A DNA stretch of 12,370 bases from assembly GCA_035290885.1 (NCBI GenBank), contig DATDTL010000021.1:1-12370 (forward strand), in the 5' to 3' direction. This document shows, in pieces, positions 1-4,587 of the stretch. The notes under the pieces were generated by a model, which did no database searches, was not told where the DNA came from, and saw only the letters and a program-made list of their open reading frames with translations. Source of the stretch: JACQID01 sp035290885 (GTDB lineage Archaea; Aenigmatarchaeota; Aenigmatarchaeia; GW2011-AR5). Both the position numbers and the translations under genes were made by a program. The first letter of the stretch is position 1, and each line of letters begins with the position of its first letter.

Positions 1-249
1 ATCAGCAGTGGCTTTACAAAGGGCTATTTATTGACGGCTAACACTACAAATCGTCTTTTGGATAGGGTAGAATCCGCAATGAAGGCATTTATGCGTAAAA
101 CACGCCGAATAAGCAAAGATTTTGACGATTTGATGACTATAGGGCAAGCACGCAAGGATATACCTGAAAAAGAGCCTGTTATTGACGTGAAAAAGCCTGT
201 TATAGAGGGCGAAGAGGACACGGAGCCCGAAAAGGACGACGAATTTTAA
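1..249 (+). CDS. 3' end of an unrecognised protein gene (partial)
   Basis: The frame is open from the first base of the window to a TAA at 247-249, so this is the last 82 codons of a gene that starts upstream. A TTG at position 31 could serve as a start, but the six leading codons plus open frame make a truncated gene more likely. The visible part has a basic, probably helical stretch (about residues 20-50, with RKTRR) followed by a strongly acidic, proline-containing tail that repeats a PVI-D/E-x pattern and ends in EKDDEF. No domain is recognisable. Acidic tails like this are common at the C-terminus of archaeal cytosolic proteins and carry little functional information. Reality of the gene is fairly likely; function unknown. 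Confidence 0.5.
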   Translation: MSSGFTKGYLLTANTTNRLLDRVESAMKAFMRKTRRISKDFDDLMTIGQARKDIPEKEPVIDVKKPVIEGEEDTEPEKDDEF

Positions 250-261
250 GTTAGGGATGGG

Positions 262-376
262 GGCATATTTTCTATATGTTTTTTCATATATGATTACATA
301 TATACTTTATAGAATATATACTATGATTTATAGTAATAAAATATATATTTTATCTAATATATTCTATAGAATATAG
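262..376. other. AT-rich intergenic block
   Basis: About 115 bases directly after the first gene are roughly 15% G+C by eye, whereas the flanking DNA is near 45-50%. The block is made of TATA-like runs and contains an 11-bp direct repeat (TATAGAATATA at 308-318 and 365-375) and the palindrome at 358-375. No reading frame runs through it. It could be a promoter/regulatory region, a DNA-unwinding element or a scar of an inserted element. Nothing in it resembles origin-recognition boxes that I can identify. Confidence 0.5.
358..375. repeat. 18-bp perfect palindrome
   Basis: TATATTCTATAGAATATA reads the same on both strands over all 18 bases. It closes the AT-rich block and lies 4 bases before a separate hairpin. 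A dimeric repressor site is the simplest reading, but no target gene is clear. Confidence 0.6.
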
Positions 377-379
377 TTG

Positions 380-403
380 AACCCTCACCCGTTTGTGAGG
401 GTT
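380..403. repeat. Hairpin with 9-bp perfect stem
   Basis: AACCCTCAC and GTGAGGGTT pair perfectly around a 6-base loop (CCGTTT). The G+C-rich stem stands out against the AT-rich block before it. It could be a transcript end for the upstream gene, a protein-binding site, or the 5' end of a structured RNA. Archaeal terminators do not usually depend on hairpins, so a terminator role is uncertain. Confidence 0.5.
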
Positions 404-419
404 AAAGTGACTGCCTATA

Positions 420-430
420 TTATATATAAG
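420..430 (+). promoter_or_regulatory. TATA-like box upstream of a possible small ORF
   Basis: TTATATATAAG is a good archaeal TATA-box match. Transcription would start near 450-455, about ten bases before the ATG at 462. It lies in AT-rich surroundings, so it may be chance. Confidence 0.3.
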
Positions 431-461
431 TGTGGAGTAAGCGGGCTTATAGGGCGTAGCT

Positions 462-596
462 ATGAATGCAGAATTTATTTGCGGGATGTATCGATTCCAT
501 GTAATGAAAATTGGGAATCACGGGTTCGGGCTTGTTGGAGCCTGCGAGCGGGAAATAGGCGTAATGCCCGTCATGAGAAACGGCTGGGGGTTCTGA
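462..596 (+). CDS. Possible small ORF of 44 codons
   Basis: ATG at 462 opens 44 codons ending at TGA 594-596, downstream of a TATA-like box. The peptide has several Met, Gly and aromatic residues and no recognised motif. Just before the stop is a G5 run (586-590); dropping one G would join this frame to another frame that is open to 804, making a product of about 113 residues. A different frame is also open across 377-658. Competing open frames make coding unproven, and the segment may equally be non-coding or a decayed gene. Confidence 0.2.
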   Translation: MNAEFICGMYRFHVMKIGNHGFGLVGACEREIGVMPVMRNGWGF

Positions 597-784
597 AGCG
601 GGAGTTGGATACTTTTTTCCGGGCGATTACCGGTCATTATCGCACCCATATAATCTAATCATCGTTCAGAATCACGGGTGTCGCACGTTGATGTGTTATA
701 AGGAAAAAGTTGCCGTCGTATGCCGTCATTCATTTCAAATGGCGCAAATTTATTTAAAGCGGCTCATGTCAAATGCCGCATCAA
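597..784. other. Stretch without a convincing gene
   Basis: Between the possible small ORF and the end of vapC I see no supported gene. One frame is open from 577 to 804 without an early ATG. The 10-mer AATCACGGGT occurs at 516-525 and 670-679, and a TATA-like AATTTATTTAAAG lies near 747-759. None of this supports a defined feature. Confidence 0.4.
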
Positions 785-1178
785 TCAGTACGTTTCTATC
801 TTGAGTCCGGCTATGCGCGAAAAATGTTTTACGTTCCTTGTTAGCACTTTCTCGTCGCCGGTTATGGCAATCCCGGCTATCATGGAATCTACGGGATCTA
901 TTTTCCGGCCTTCCTTCGCGAGTTTCCCATCGATTTCTCCGCCGATCTGCGCAGCCTTTGAATCAAGATGCCATATTATCATGCCGGAAAGCGTATGAAG
1001 CACCTTTTGCTTTTCAGTTTCCTTCTTGTCCGACATTGCAATGCCGGAATGCAACTCAAATAGGGACGGCGCCGTAAGAATCTGGGGGTTCCGATTTCGA
1101 TATCATATTCTCAAGCTTTTTCACCGCCCGCTCTTCCCCTTTCATCACGTCTATCACAAAGCTTGTATCAATAATCAT
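785..1178 (-). pseudogene. vapC: vapC PIN-domain toxin, split by a frameshift
   Basis: VapC toxins are PIN-domain, Mg-dependent ribonucleases held in check by VapB. The ATG at 1178 overlaps the vapB stop (ATGA). The first frame reads MIIDTSFVIDVMKGEE, with the catalytic Asp4, then stops after 40 codons at 1056. The rest of the protein follows in another frame: ELHSGIA with the conserved Glu, IDPVDSMIAGIA with the conserved Asp pair, and the family-typical VLTRNVKHF end. Removing one base from the C5 run (G5 at 1084-1088 on the plus strand) joins the halves into 130 residues, the usual VapC length, with all expected acidic residues. So the gene is either a recent pseudogene, a sequencing/assembly error, or expressed by +1 frameshifting at CCC-C. 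Family assignment is very secure; functional state is not. Confidence 0.85.
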
Positions 1179-1402
1179 AAGCCCTTGGACACCTTTCTCA
1201 TTCTTTGCCTCATAGATGCCCGCCTTCGCGTTATGTTCTTCTCCAAGGCTTCAGCGTCTTTGCCGGGCAGTATGCCTACGATGTCCAGCAGCGTGGTTTT
1301 TCCCGTAATCTTCTTGATGACCTCGCTAAAGCTCTCTCCGGATTCCTTTCTGGAAAGGAGCCGCTCATACGCCTCCTCCGATACCGTCAGCGTTTTTGAC
1401 AT
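1175..1402 (-). CDS. vapB: VapB antitoxin (archaeal VAPB_antitox/DUF217 type)
   Basis: A 75-residue protein starting MSKTLTVSEEAYERL, with the SGESFSEVI motif typical of the archaeal VapB family. The N-terminal half should form a ribbon-helix-helix-type DNA-binding dimer. The C-terminal half is a basic helix rich in Arg and Met (TRRRASMRQRMRK) that would wrap round the VapC toxin and block its active site. The ATG at 1402 is chosen over upstream in-frame starts because the family begins at this point, and a TATA box sits about 24 bases upstream, giving a leaderless mRNA. The stop overlaps the vapC start by 4 nt, so the two are translationally coupled. Autoregulation is expected, and a partial palindrome lies right at the start codon. 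The antitoxin itself is intact while its partner is frameshifted. Confidence 0.9.
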   Translation of the reverse strand: MSKTLTVSEEAYERLLSRKESGESFSEVIKKITGKTTLLDIVGILPGKDAEALEKNITRRRASMRQRMRKVSKGL

Positions 1403-1430
1403 ACACTTATATGTGTTTAATATATTTAAG
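1403..1430 (-). promoter_or_regulatory. vapBC promoter with candidate operator
   Basis: On the minus strand, CTTAAATATATT (about 1419-1430) is a TATA box centred some 24 bases before the vapB ATG. Between it and the ATG lies ACACTTATATGTGT (1403-1416, plus strand), an inverted repeat with 4-bp outer arms and one internal mismatch pair. It covers the expected start site, where VapB binding would repress its own operon. Operator function is inferred from position and symmetry. Confidence 0.55.
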
Positions 1431-1622
1431 GTGGCTTCATGGCGAAAAACAGGAACTGCACTTTTCATAGATGCTCCTTTATCAGTGTTATTTGTGCATG
1501 CCATAAGCGCTAGCAAAATTCCCGTTCACTTATTCTGCATTCTCTCGCGTTCTTTTGACGAAATGCCCGCTACACAGTCATAAGCCGCAGAGAATTTTTG
1601 ATGGTCGCACTACAAGAATGTG

Positions 1623-2447
1623 TTACCGATGCCGACGAGCGCCTACACCAAGATGTCTGCCAGAAGGTGAAGGCCCCGACGTTGAGGGCATCTCCACATA
1701 ACCAATCAGATTGTCGGTCGGACTGTAAGAGCGTGCCCCCATATATCCTATGCCAGCCAATAGTTGATCTAGGCTTATACGCAAATCAGCGTTTGGAGAA
1801 TTGAGAAAATCCACCACCGTGGATGCATGGCCGTGGGATATTGCATTAAGAACGTCGGTCATTCTCCCGCCTAAATCATTGTCCGGCAAATTAGCCTCCA
1901 TCATGTCAGAGAAGCCCAAATAGAATTTTTCCAATCGGTCCCGATCATATGCGTTTCTTGCGGCGATAAATTGTGAATGATAAGCCGGTCTGGCTCCCAA
2001 GTAACGTTTCATAACAGGGCATTCTCTATATACATCCGTCATACGCCTAAGCGGCTTGTCCTGAACGTTTATTGCAACGTCGGGCGGTTCTTTGGCAGTT
2101 TTTGGGCGAAGGGCGTCATAAAAAGCTTCGATAATGGCGGATTCCGGTTTTGGGAGCCGTGGTCCCTGATACGGCGGCGTCATGGGAGTGCCGTCGTGCG
2201 GAAAGAACGTCACTTTTCCATTGGCATACTGTACCACCCCGTGCGGTATTTGCATATTAGCCAATGAATGGACCGCATAATAATGTGTAGGAACTAAGAA
2301 ACCCGGCTGCAGGAGATCGCCAATCGGCATCGTTTCATTCGGATGACGCTCCAGTTCCCGGAGCAACGCTGCCCGAATGGATACCGGATTTTCATGATAT
2401 GAATTTGGTCCGTACCCTTCGGTCGGCATTTGCACGGCTTGCGCCAT
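1623..2447 (-). CDS. Hypothetical protein, possible winged-helix N-terminus
   Basis: A 274-residue protein I do not recognise. Residues about 20-85 (RAALLRELERHPNETMPIGD to YANGKVTFFP) have the helix-helix-strand pattern of a winged-helix domain: a leading helix, a possible recognition helix around HYYAVHSLANM, and a closing beta hairpin. This is only a guess from residue pattern. A proline-rich linker (about 84-100) follows, then a mostly helical middle (about 100-240). The tail is rich in Ser, Gly, Pro and Arg and looks disordered. No signal peptide or membrane segment is seen. ATG at 2447 is supported by a TATA-like TTTAAG centred about 25 bases upstream. The gene lies between vapB and a conserved archaeal protein, all on the minus strand but with separate promoters. 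Confidence 0.6.
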   Translation of the reverse strand: MAQAVQMPTEGYGPNSYHENPVSIRAALLRELERHPNETMPIGDLLQPGFLVPTHYYAVHSLANMQIPHGVVQYANGKVTFFPHDGTPMTPPYQGPRLPKPESAIIEAFYDALRPKTAKEPPDVAINVQDKPLRRMTDVYRECPVMKRYLGARPAYHSQFIAARNAYDRDRLEKFYLGFSDMMEANLPDNDLGGRMTDVLNAISHGHASTVVDFLNSPNADLRISLDQLLAGIGYMGARSYSPTDNLIGYVEMPSTSGPSPSGRHLGVGARRHR

Positions 2448-2467
2448 ATCTATTTACAGCGGAATTG

Positions 2468-2477
2468 GCTTAAATTG
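2468..2477 (-). promoter_or_regulatory. TATA box for the 274-residue protein gene
   Basis: Minus-strand CAATTTAAGC is centred about 25 bases before the ATG at 2447, which predicts a leaderless transcript. It is a moderate match. Confidence 0.4.
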
Positions 2478-2495
2478 ATTTAGAAGGGCGAACAA

Positions 2496-2906
2496 TCACT
2501 TCTTCCCTTCATTCTTCACGACGTTCGGGAACTGCATGGGCGGGGGAAGCCGCACATCCGAGCAGATTTCGACCGACTTCGCAAGGCAGCGCCTGAATAT
2601 AGCGTTGAGCACTTCCACTGCCATGTCGTCGTCAAGCTTCTTCTCCTTGTCCCACTTTTCAAGTATTTCCTTTGCCTTGTCCGAGGCGTAGAGGACTTCG
2701 CCTTCTATGGTCAGCCTGCCGACCTCAGGCTCGTATTTGGTGTCAAAAGAATACGTTATTGAGAGCAGGTTCTTTATTCCGAGGAGCCCTGCATGCATCT
2801 TTATGGCGTTTATTCTTGGGGAGCTGTTCACGTTCACGTTGCCGGCCGGAGCCTTCCCGCTGTTCCTTGCGTCTATCCTGTCAAAATTCACCGCGATTAT
2901 AGGCAT
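2496..2906 (-). CDS. Conserved archaeal protein of unknown function
   Basis: A 136-residue soluble protein. The layout is a beta-rich first half (MPIIAVNFDRIDARN, then NVNVNSSPRI, then YSFDTKYEPEVGRLTIEGEV) and a helical second half (KAKEILEKWDKEKKL, then VLNAIFRRCLAKSVEI), ending in a proline motif LPPPMQFPNV. From memory this layout (beta strands, a Y-x-P-x-V-G-x-L/I-x-I-x-G segment, VLNAI-x-R-C and LPPP near the end) is shared by a widespread but uncharacterised archaeal family. A SecB-like chaperone fold is one idea for such proteins, but I cannot confirm it. ATG at 2906 fits a TATA box about 35 bases upstream. It is divergent from the winged-helix-like gene at 2986, with 79 bases between the start codons, so the two may share control. 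Confidence 0.75.
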   Translation of the reverse strand: MPIIAVNFDRIDARNSGKAPAGNVNVNSSPRINAIKMHAGLLGIKNLLSITYSFDTKYEPEVGRLTIEGEVLYASDKAKEILEKWDKEKKLDDDMAVEVLNAIFRRCLAKSVEICSDVRLPPPMQFPNVVKNEGKK

Positions 2907-2933
2907 GTTATCGCTTTTACTAACGGCGCAACG

Positions 2934-2947
2934 CTTTTATATTTATC
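2934..2947. promoter_or_regulatory. TATA element between divergent genes
   Basis: Minus-strand GATAAATATAAAAGC-like sequence is a strong TATA box about 35 bases before the ATG at 2906, implying a short leader. Read on the plus strand (TTTTATATTTAT) it could also serve the gene at 2986, with a leader of about 19 bases that contains GTGAT just before the ATG. Confidence 0.45.
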
Positions 2948-2985
2948 ATGGGCATTATTGTTTTTACATAATTTTAAGTGATGCA

Positions 2986-3234
2986 ATGAAACTTACGCCC
3001 GCGGAAGAGAGACTGCTAAAGAAGATAGGGGAAGCCCAGCTGATAACAAGGGCCGAGCTTCGCGAGTTCGTTGCAACCAACCACGGCGTGGGGTCAAGGG
3101 ATGCCTCCGGCCTGCTGGACATAGCCGCCAAGAGCCTCATGGAGAAGGATCTGGTCTCAATCATAAACCCCATAGGCTCCACCTGCTACATTATCACTAA
3201 GGTAGGCTCAAAGCTTCTCAGGGATTCCGAATAA
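2986..3234 (+). CDS. Small winged-helix-like DNA-binding protein
   Basis: An 82-residue protein. The ATG at 2986 is preferred because upstream codons of the same frame overlap the divergent gene and read as non-protein. The start LTPAEERLLKKIGEAQLITRAELREF looks like helices 1 and 2 of a winged-helix fold. Residues about 40-58 (SRDASGLLDIAAKSLMEKDL) would be the recognition helix and its continuation, and LVSIINPIGSTCYIITKVG the beta wing, followed by a short final helix. The order alpha-alpha-alpha-beta-beta fits small archaeal transcription factors. The specific family is not recognised. Its divergent partner and the tRNA gene downstream give no clear target. Role as a regulator is inference. 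Confidence 0.65.
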   Translation: MKLTPAEERLLKKIGEAQLITRAELREFVATNHGVGSRDASGLLDIAAKSLMEKDLVSIINPIGSTCYIITKVGSKLLRDSE

Positions 3235-3243
3235 CTTCTTCAA

Positions 3244-3328
3244 AGCGGCAAAAATATTATCGGAAAGCTTGCGGCATTCGCCAGCCGCTATTAACCCGGT
3301 AAAGATTCCGTATGAGATTTGTCGGGTT
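3244..3328. repeat. Two consecutive short inverted repeats
   Basis: AGCGGC (3244-3249) pairs with GCCGCT (3284-3289), and AACCCG (3293-3298) pairs with CGGGTT (3323-3328). Both stems are 6 bp with loops of 34 and 24 bases. They follow the winged-helix-like gene and precede a longer inverted repeat. Short stems with long loops can occur by chance, so a folded RNA or terminator is only a possibility. Confidence 0.3.
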
Positions 3329-3331
3329 CAA

Positions 3332-3385
3332 TTATAGTTCTCCAAGGAAGCAATATATCTTGCGCGTTTCCATGGAGAACTATAA
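3332..3385. repeat. 13-bp perfect inverted repeat with paired interior
   Basis: TTATAGTTCTCCA (3332-3344) is the exact reverse complement of TGGAGAACTATAA (3373-3385). Inside, after an A-A mismatch, GGAA (3346-3349) pairs with TTCC (3368-3371), and GCAA pairs with TTGC around a 6-base loop, so almost the whole 54 bases can fold into one hairpin. The right arm carries the TATA box of the tRNA gene; the left arm carries the mirror copy facing the other way. It could be an operator, a small mobile-element remnant, or a structured transcript end. Confidence 0.65.
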
Positions 3386-3388
3386 ATT
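3379..3388 (+). promoter_or_regulatory. TATA box of the tRNA-Gln gene
   Basis: ACTATAAATT is centred about 30 bases before the first base of the tRNA, the usual distance for an archaeal tRNA promoter with a few leader bases. It lies in the right arm of the 13-bp inverted repeat. Confidence 0.6.
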
Positions 3389-3413
3389 CTTTTCCTTCTA
3401 ATTCGTTCATTAC

Positions 3414-3515
3414 AGCCCCGTCGTCTAGTGGTCATTTTGCTTTGCAAAAAGCGAGAACACAAAAGGATGCAAGCCTCTGGAGCTTGATACAGCGGTTCAA
3501 ATCCGCTCGGGGCTA
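3414..3515 (+). tRNA. tRNA-Gln (anticodon CUG) with a D-loop intron
   Basis: The acceptor stem is AGCCCCG (3414-3420) with CGGGGCT (3508-3514), a perfect 7 bp, and A3515 is the discriminator. The D stem is GTCT (3423-3426) with GGAT (3465-3468). The anticodon stem is CAAGC (3470-3474) with GCTTG (3482-3486) around loop CTCTGGA, giving anticodon CTG at 3477-3479, which reads Gln codon CAG. The variable region is ATAC. The T stem is AGCGG with CCGCT around loop TTCAAAT. CCA is not encoded. Everything is canonical except the D loop, which holds about 30 extra bases after AGTGGTC. Removing them leaves a standard 72-nt tRNA with an 8-base D loop. The gene is intact if the insertion is spliced. A pspC-domain gene starts 17 bases downstream. 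Confidence 0.93.
3434..3463 (+). other. Intron in the tRNA-Gln D loop (about 30 nt)
   Basis: The insertion folds into a hairpin: TTTTGCTTT (3435-3443) pairs with AAAGCGAGA (3448-3456), 9 bp including two G-U pairs, capped by the GNRA tetraloop GCAA. Around it the exon GTG(G) (3428-3431) can pair with (A)CAC (3457-3460), leaving a TCA bulge on one side and an A-rich bulge (3461-3464) on the other. This is a relaxed bulge-helix-bulge, the structure cut by the archaeal tRNA splicing endonuclease. Exact ends are uncertain by one base because of repeated A residues. Such non-canonical positions are known in archaea, and relaxed motifs need a broad-specificity endonuclease. Confidence 0.75.
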
Positions 3516-3532
3516 TGTATTAAATACAGGCA

Positions 3533-3730
3533 ATGCGAATAATTCACGTGCCAAAGAAACTCTATCGTTCAAGAACAAACAGGATTCTCGGCGGCGTTTG
3601 CGGCGGCATAGGCGAGTACTTCAACGTTGACGCCAACATCGTAAGGCTGCTCTTCCTCATCTCAGGCGCAGGCATCATGATTTACGCGATAGCGTGGATT
3701 CTCATTCCTGAAGAGCCTGCGAAGAAGTAG
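3533..3730 (+). CDS. PspC-domain membrane protein
   Basis: A 65-residue protein made almost entirely of a PspC domain. KKLYRSRTNRILGGVCGGIGEYFNVDANIVRL (as two parts, residues 8-20 and 20-39) is the family signature, and residues about 39-59 form the single membrane helix (LLFLISGAGIMIYAIAWILI), followed by a short charged tail. PspC domains are inner-membrane modules; in Proteobacteria PspC takes part in the phage-shock membrane-stress response, while stand-alone archaeal copies are uncharacterised. The ATG lies 17 bases after the tRNA-Gln 3' end, so it may be co-transcribed and released by tRNA 3' processing, or use a weak TATTAAATA box in between. Its 3' end overlaps the convergent glutaredoxin-like gene by 29 bases. 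Confidence 0.88.
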   Translation: MRIIHVPKKLYRSRTNRILGGVCGGIGEYFNVDANIVRLLFLISGAGIMIYAIAWILIPEEPAKK

Positions 3731-3970
3731 TTTTCAATGCTTCGTCAAGCTCCTCATTAGACGGCTCTGAAAGCACTGCTTCTCCATTTATGATAATCAC
3801 TGGAATCGACCGGTTCCTGCCTTTGCCGAGTTTTTCGTTGATTTCTATGACGTTATTTGATGCTTGCTCGTCCTTGTCAACGTCCACATATTCGTACTTC
3901 ACGCCGCGCATGAATTCCGCGCCGTGCGGACGTCTCCGCACCATGAGGCGCCGTACATTCTAATTTTCAT
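3702..3970 (-). pseudogene. Glutaredoxin-like protein, frameshifted
   Basis: Glutaredoxin-family proteins use a redox-active Cys in a thioredoxin fold. From ATG 3970 the first frame reads MKIRMYGASWCGDVRTA, a typical first strand and active-site loop, then stops at 3899. The remainder lies in another frame: EFMRGVKYEYVDVDKDE, then a helix, then RNRSIPVIIING with the conserved cis-Pro before strand 3, then VLSEPSNEELDEAL. A single missing base near 3918-3924 (GCGCG where GCGGCG would restore the frame) joins them into about 89 residues, a full-length domain. The active site is C-G-D-V: the second Cys of the usual C-x-x-C is absent, so it would act as a monothiol enzyme at best. Either an assembly error or a true pseudogene. 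Its 3' end overlaps pspC. Confidence 0.75.
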
Positions 3971-3991
3971 TTCAATGGGATGGACAGGAGG

Positions 3992-4003
3992 TTATTTAAA
4001 TTT
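3992..4003. promoter_or_regulatory. Shared palindromic TATA box for two divergent genes
   Basis: TTATTTAAATTT contains the perfect palindrome ATTTAAAT (3994-4001). Its centre is about 26 bases before the plus-strand ATG at 4024 and about 27 bases before the minus-strand ATG at 3970. One box can therefore position leaderless transcripts in both directions. Confidence 0.6.
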
Positions 4004-4023
4004 TGACATCCATGTAAAATATA

Positions 4024-4587
4024 ATGTCTTATCCTATGCAGGTTACTTCAAAATTCAAATGGACGCATTCTTATTATGGCCCGGCCGGGATGCTGCGTTC
4101 CGGCTATCCTACGGTGGAAATGTTGGATACTGCCAAGCTTCTTGAAGGTCTGGGCGGGATGGGCATAACAATAGAGCCAGAATTATCGGCTGCACACTGG
4201 GGCAAATATATAATGCCTGTTGGGGTCGAATTGCCCGGCAACACAGTACACGGTTATGATTTAAAGGGACCAGATTTTCATCTCGGTTTAAAAAACCACG
4301 AGTATGTTCCTAACCTATCAAGATTAGATGCACTTACAAATACAGGTCACGAGATGAGAATCGGGGGCACTGTATCGGGAGAAGACGGTATATACGGAAG
4401 CGTACTGTGGACAATGAAAGATCCTGCGATGATAAAATCGTACGCGCTGATGATCAAAGACGGCCAAAGTATCGGGGAAATCATGGAAAAGATTGTCAGA
4501 GCAGCCGTGAAAGACGGCGTTGTTGTCAGAAGCCCGTACCAGATTGCGGATGGAAGCAATTCGCGCCTGCTCAAAAATAATAGATAG
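4024..4587 (+). CDS. Orphan protein of unknown function
   Basis: A 187-residue soluble protein that I do not recognise. It has no signal peptide or membrane segment. The first 60 residues are rich in Gly, Tyr, Met and Pro (SYYGPAGMLRSGYPTVEML, then LLEGLGGMGITIEPEL). The middle has HWGKYIMPVGVELPG and a His/Asn/Gly-rich segment to about 125. The last third looks helical (MIKSYALMIKDGQSIGEIMEKIVRAAVKDGVVV) with a short polar tail. The start is supported by the shared TATA box 26 bases upstream. The stop codon ends at 4587 and the convergent carB stop begins at 4588, with no space between. Base composition is slightly more AT-rich than in carAB. Codon use looks normal, so coding is likely; function cannot be inferred. 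Confidence 0.7.
   Translation: MSYPMQVTSKFKWTHSYYGPAGMLRSGYPTVEMLDTAKLLEGLGGMGITIEPELSAAHWGKYIMPVGVELPGNTVHGYDLKGPDFHLGLKNHEYVPNLSRLDALTNTGHEMRIGGTVSGEDGIYGSVLWTMKDPAMIKSYALMIKDGQSIGEIMEKIVRAAVKDGVVVRSPYQIADGSNSRLLKNNR

Noticed and set aside
377..658. 93-codon plus-strand frame beginning with TTG inside the hairpin
   Set aside because: It begins within a strong inverted repeat, has no promoter at the right place, competes with two other open frames, and its translation resembles no protein I know.
377..660. RNase P RNA or SRP RNA in the gene-poor stretch
   Set aside because: I looked for the conserved RNase P core and the SRP helix 8 motif and found neither.
1403..1516. Longer vapB start adding 38 residues
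   Set aside because: Family members start at the equivalent of 1402, and the TATA box and operator would fall inside the longer gene.
1026..1583. 185-codon plus-strand frame across vapC and vapB
   Set aside because: It is antisense to the clearly recognisable VapC N-terminus and VapB.
3414..3515. tRNA pseudogene explanation for the D-loop insertion
   Set aside because: All stems are perfect, the conserved loops are intact and removal of the insertion gives an exact canonical D loop, which fits an intron better than decay.
3864..4145. 93-codon plus-strand frame overlapping the glutaredoxin-like gene and the orphan start
   Set aside because: It covers the shared promoter and the opposite strand of a recognised domain; the orphan frame at 4024 has the better start context.
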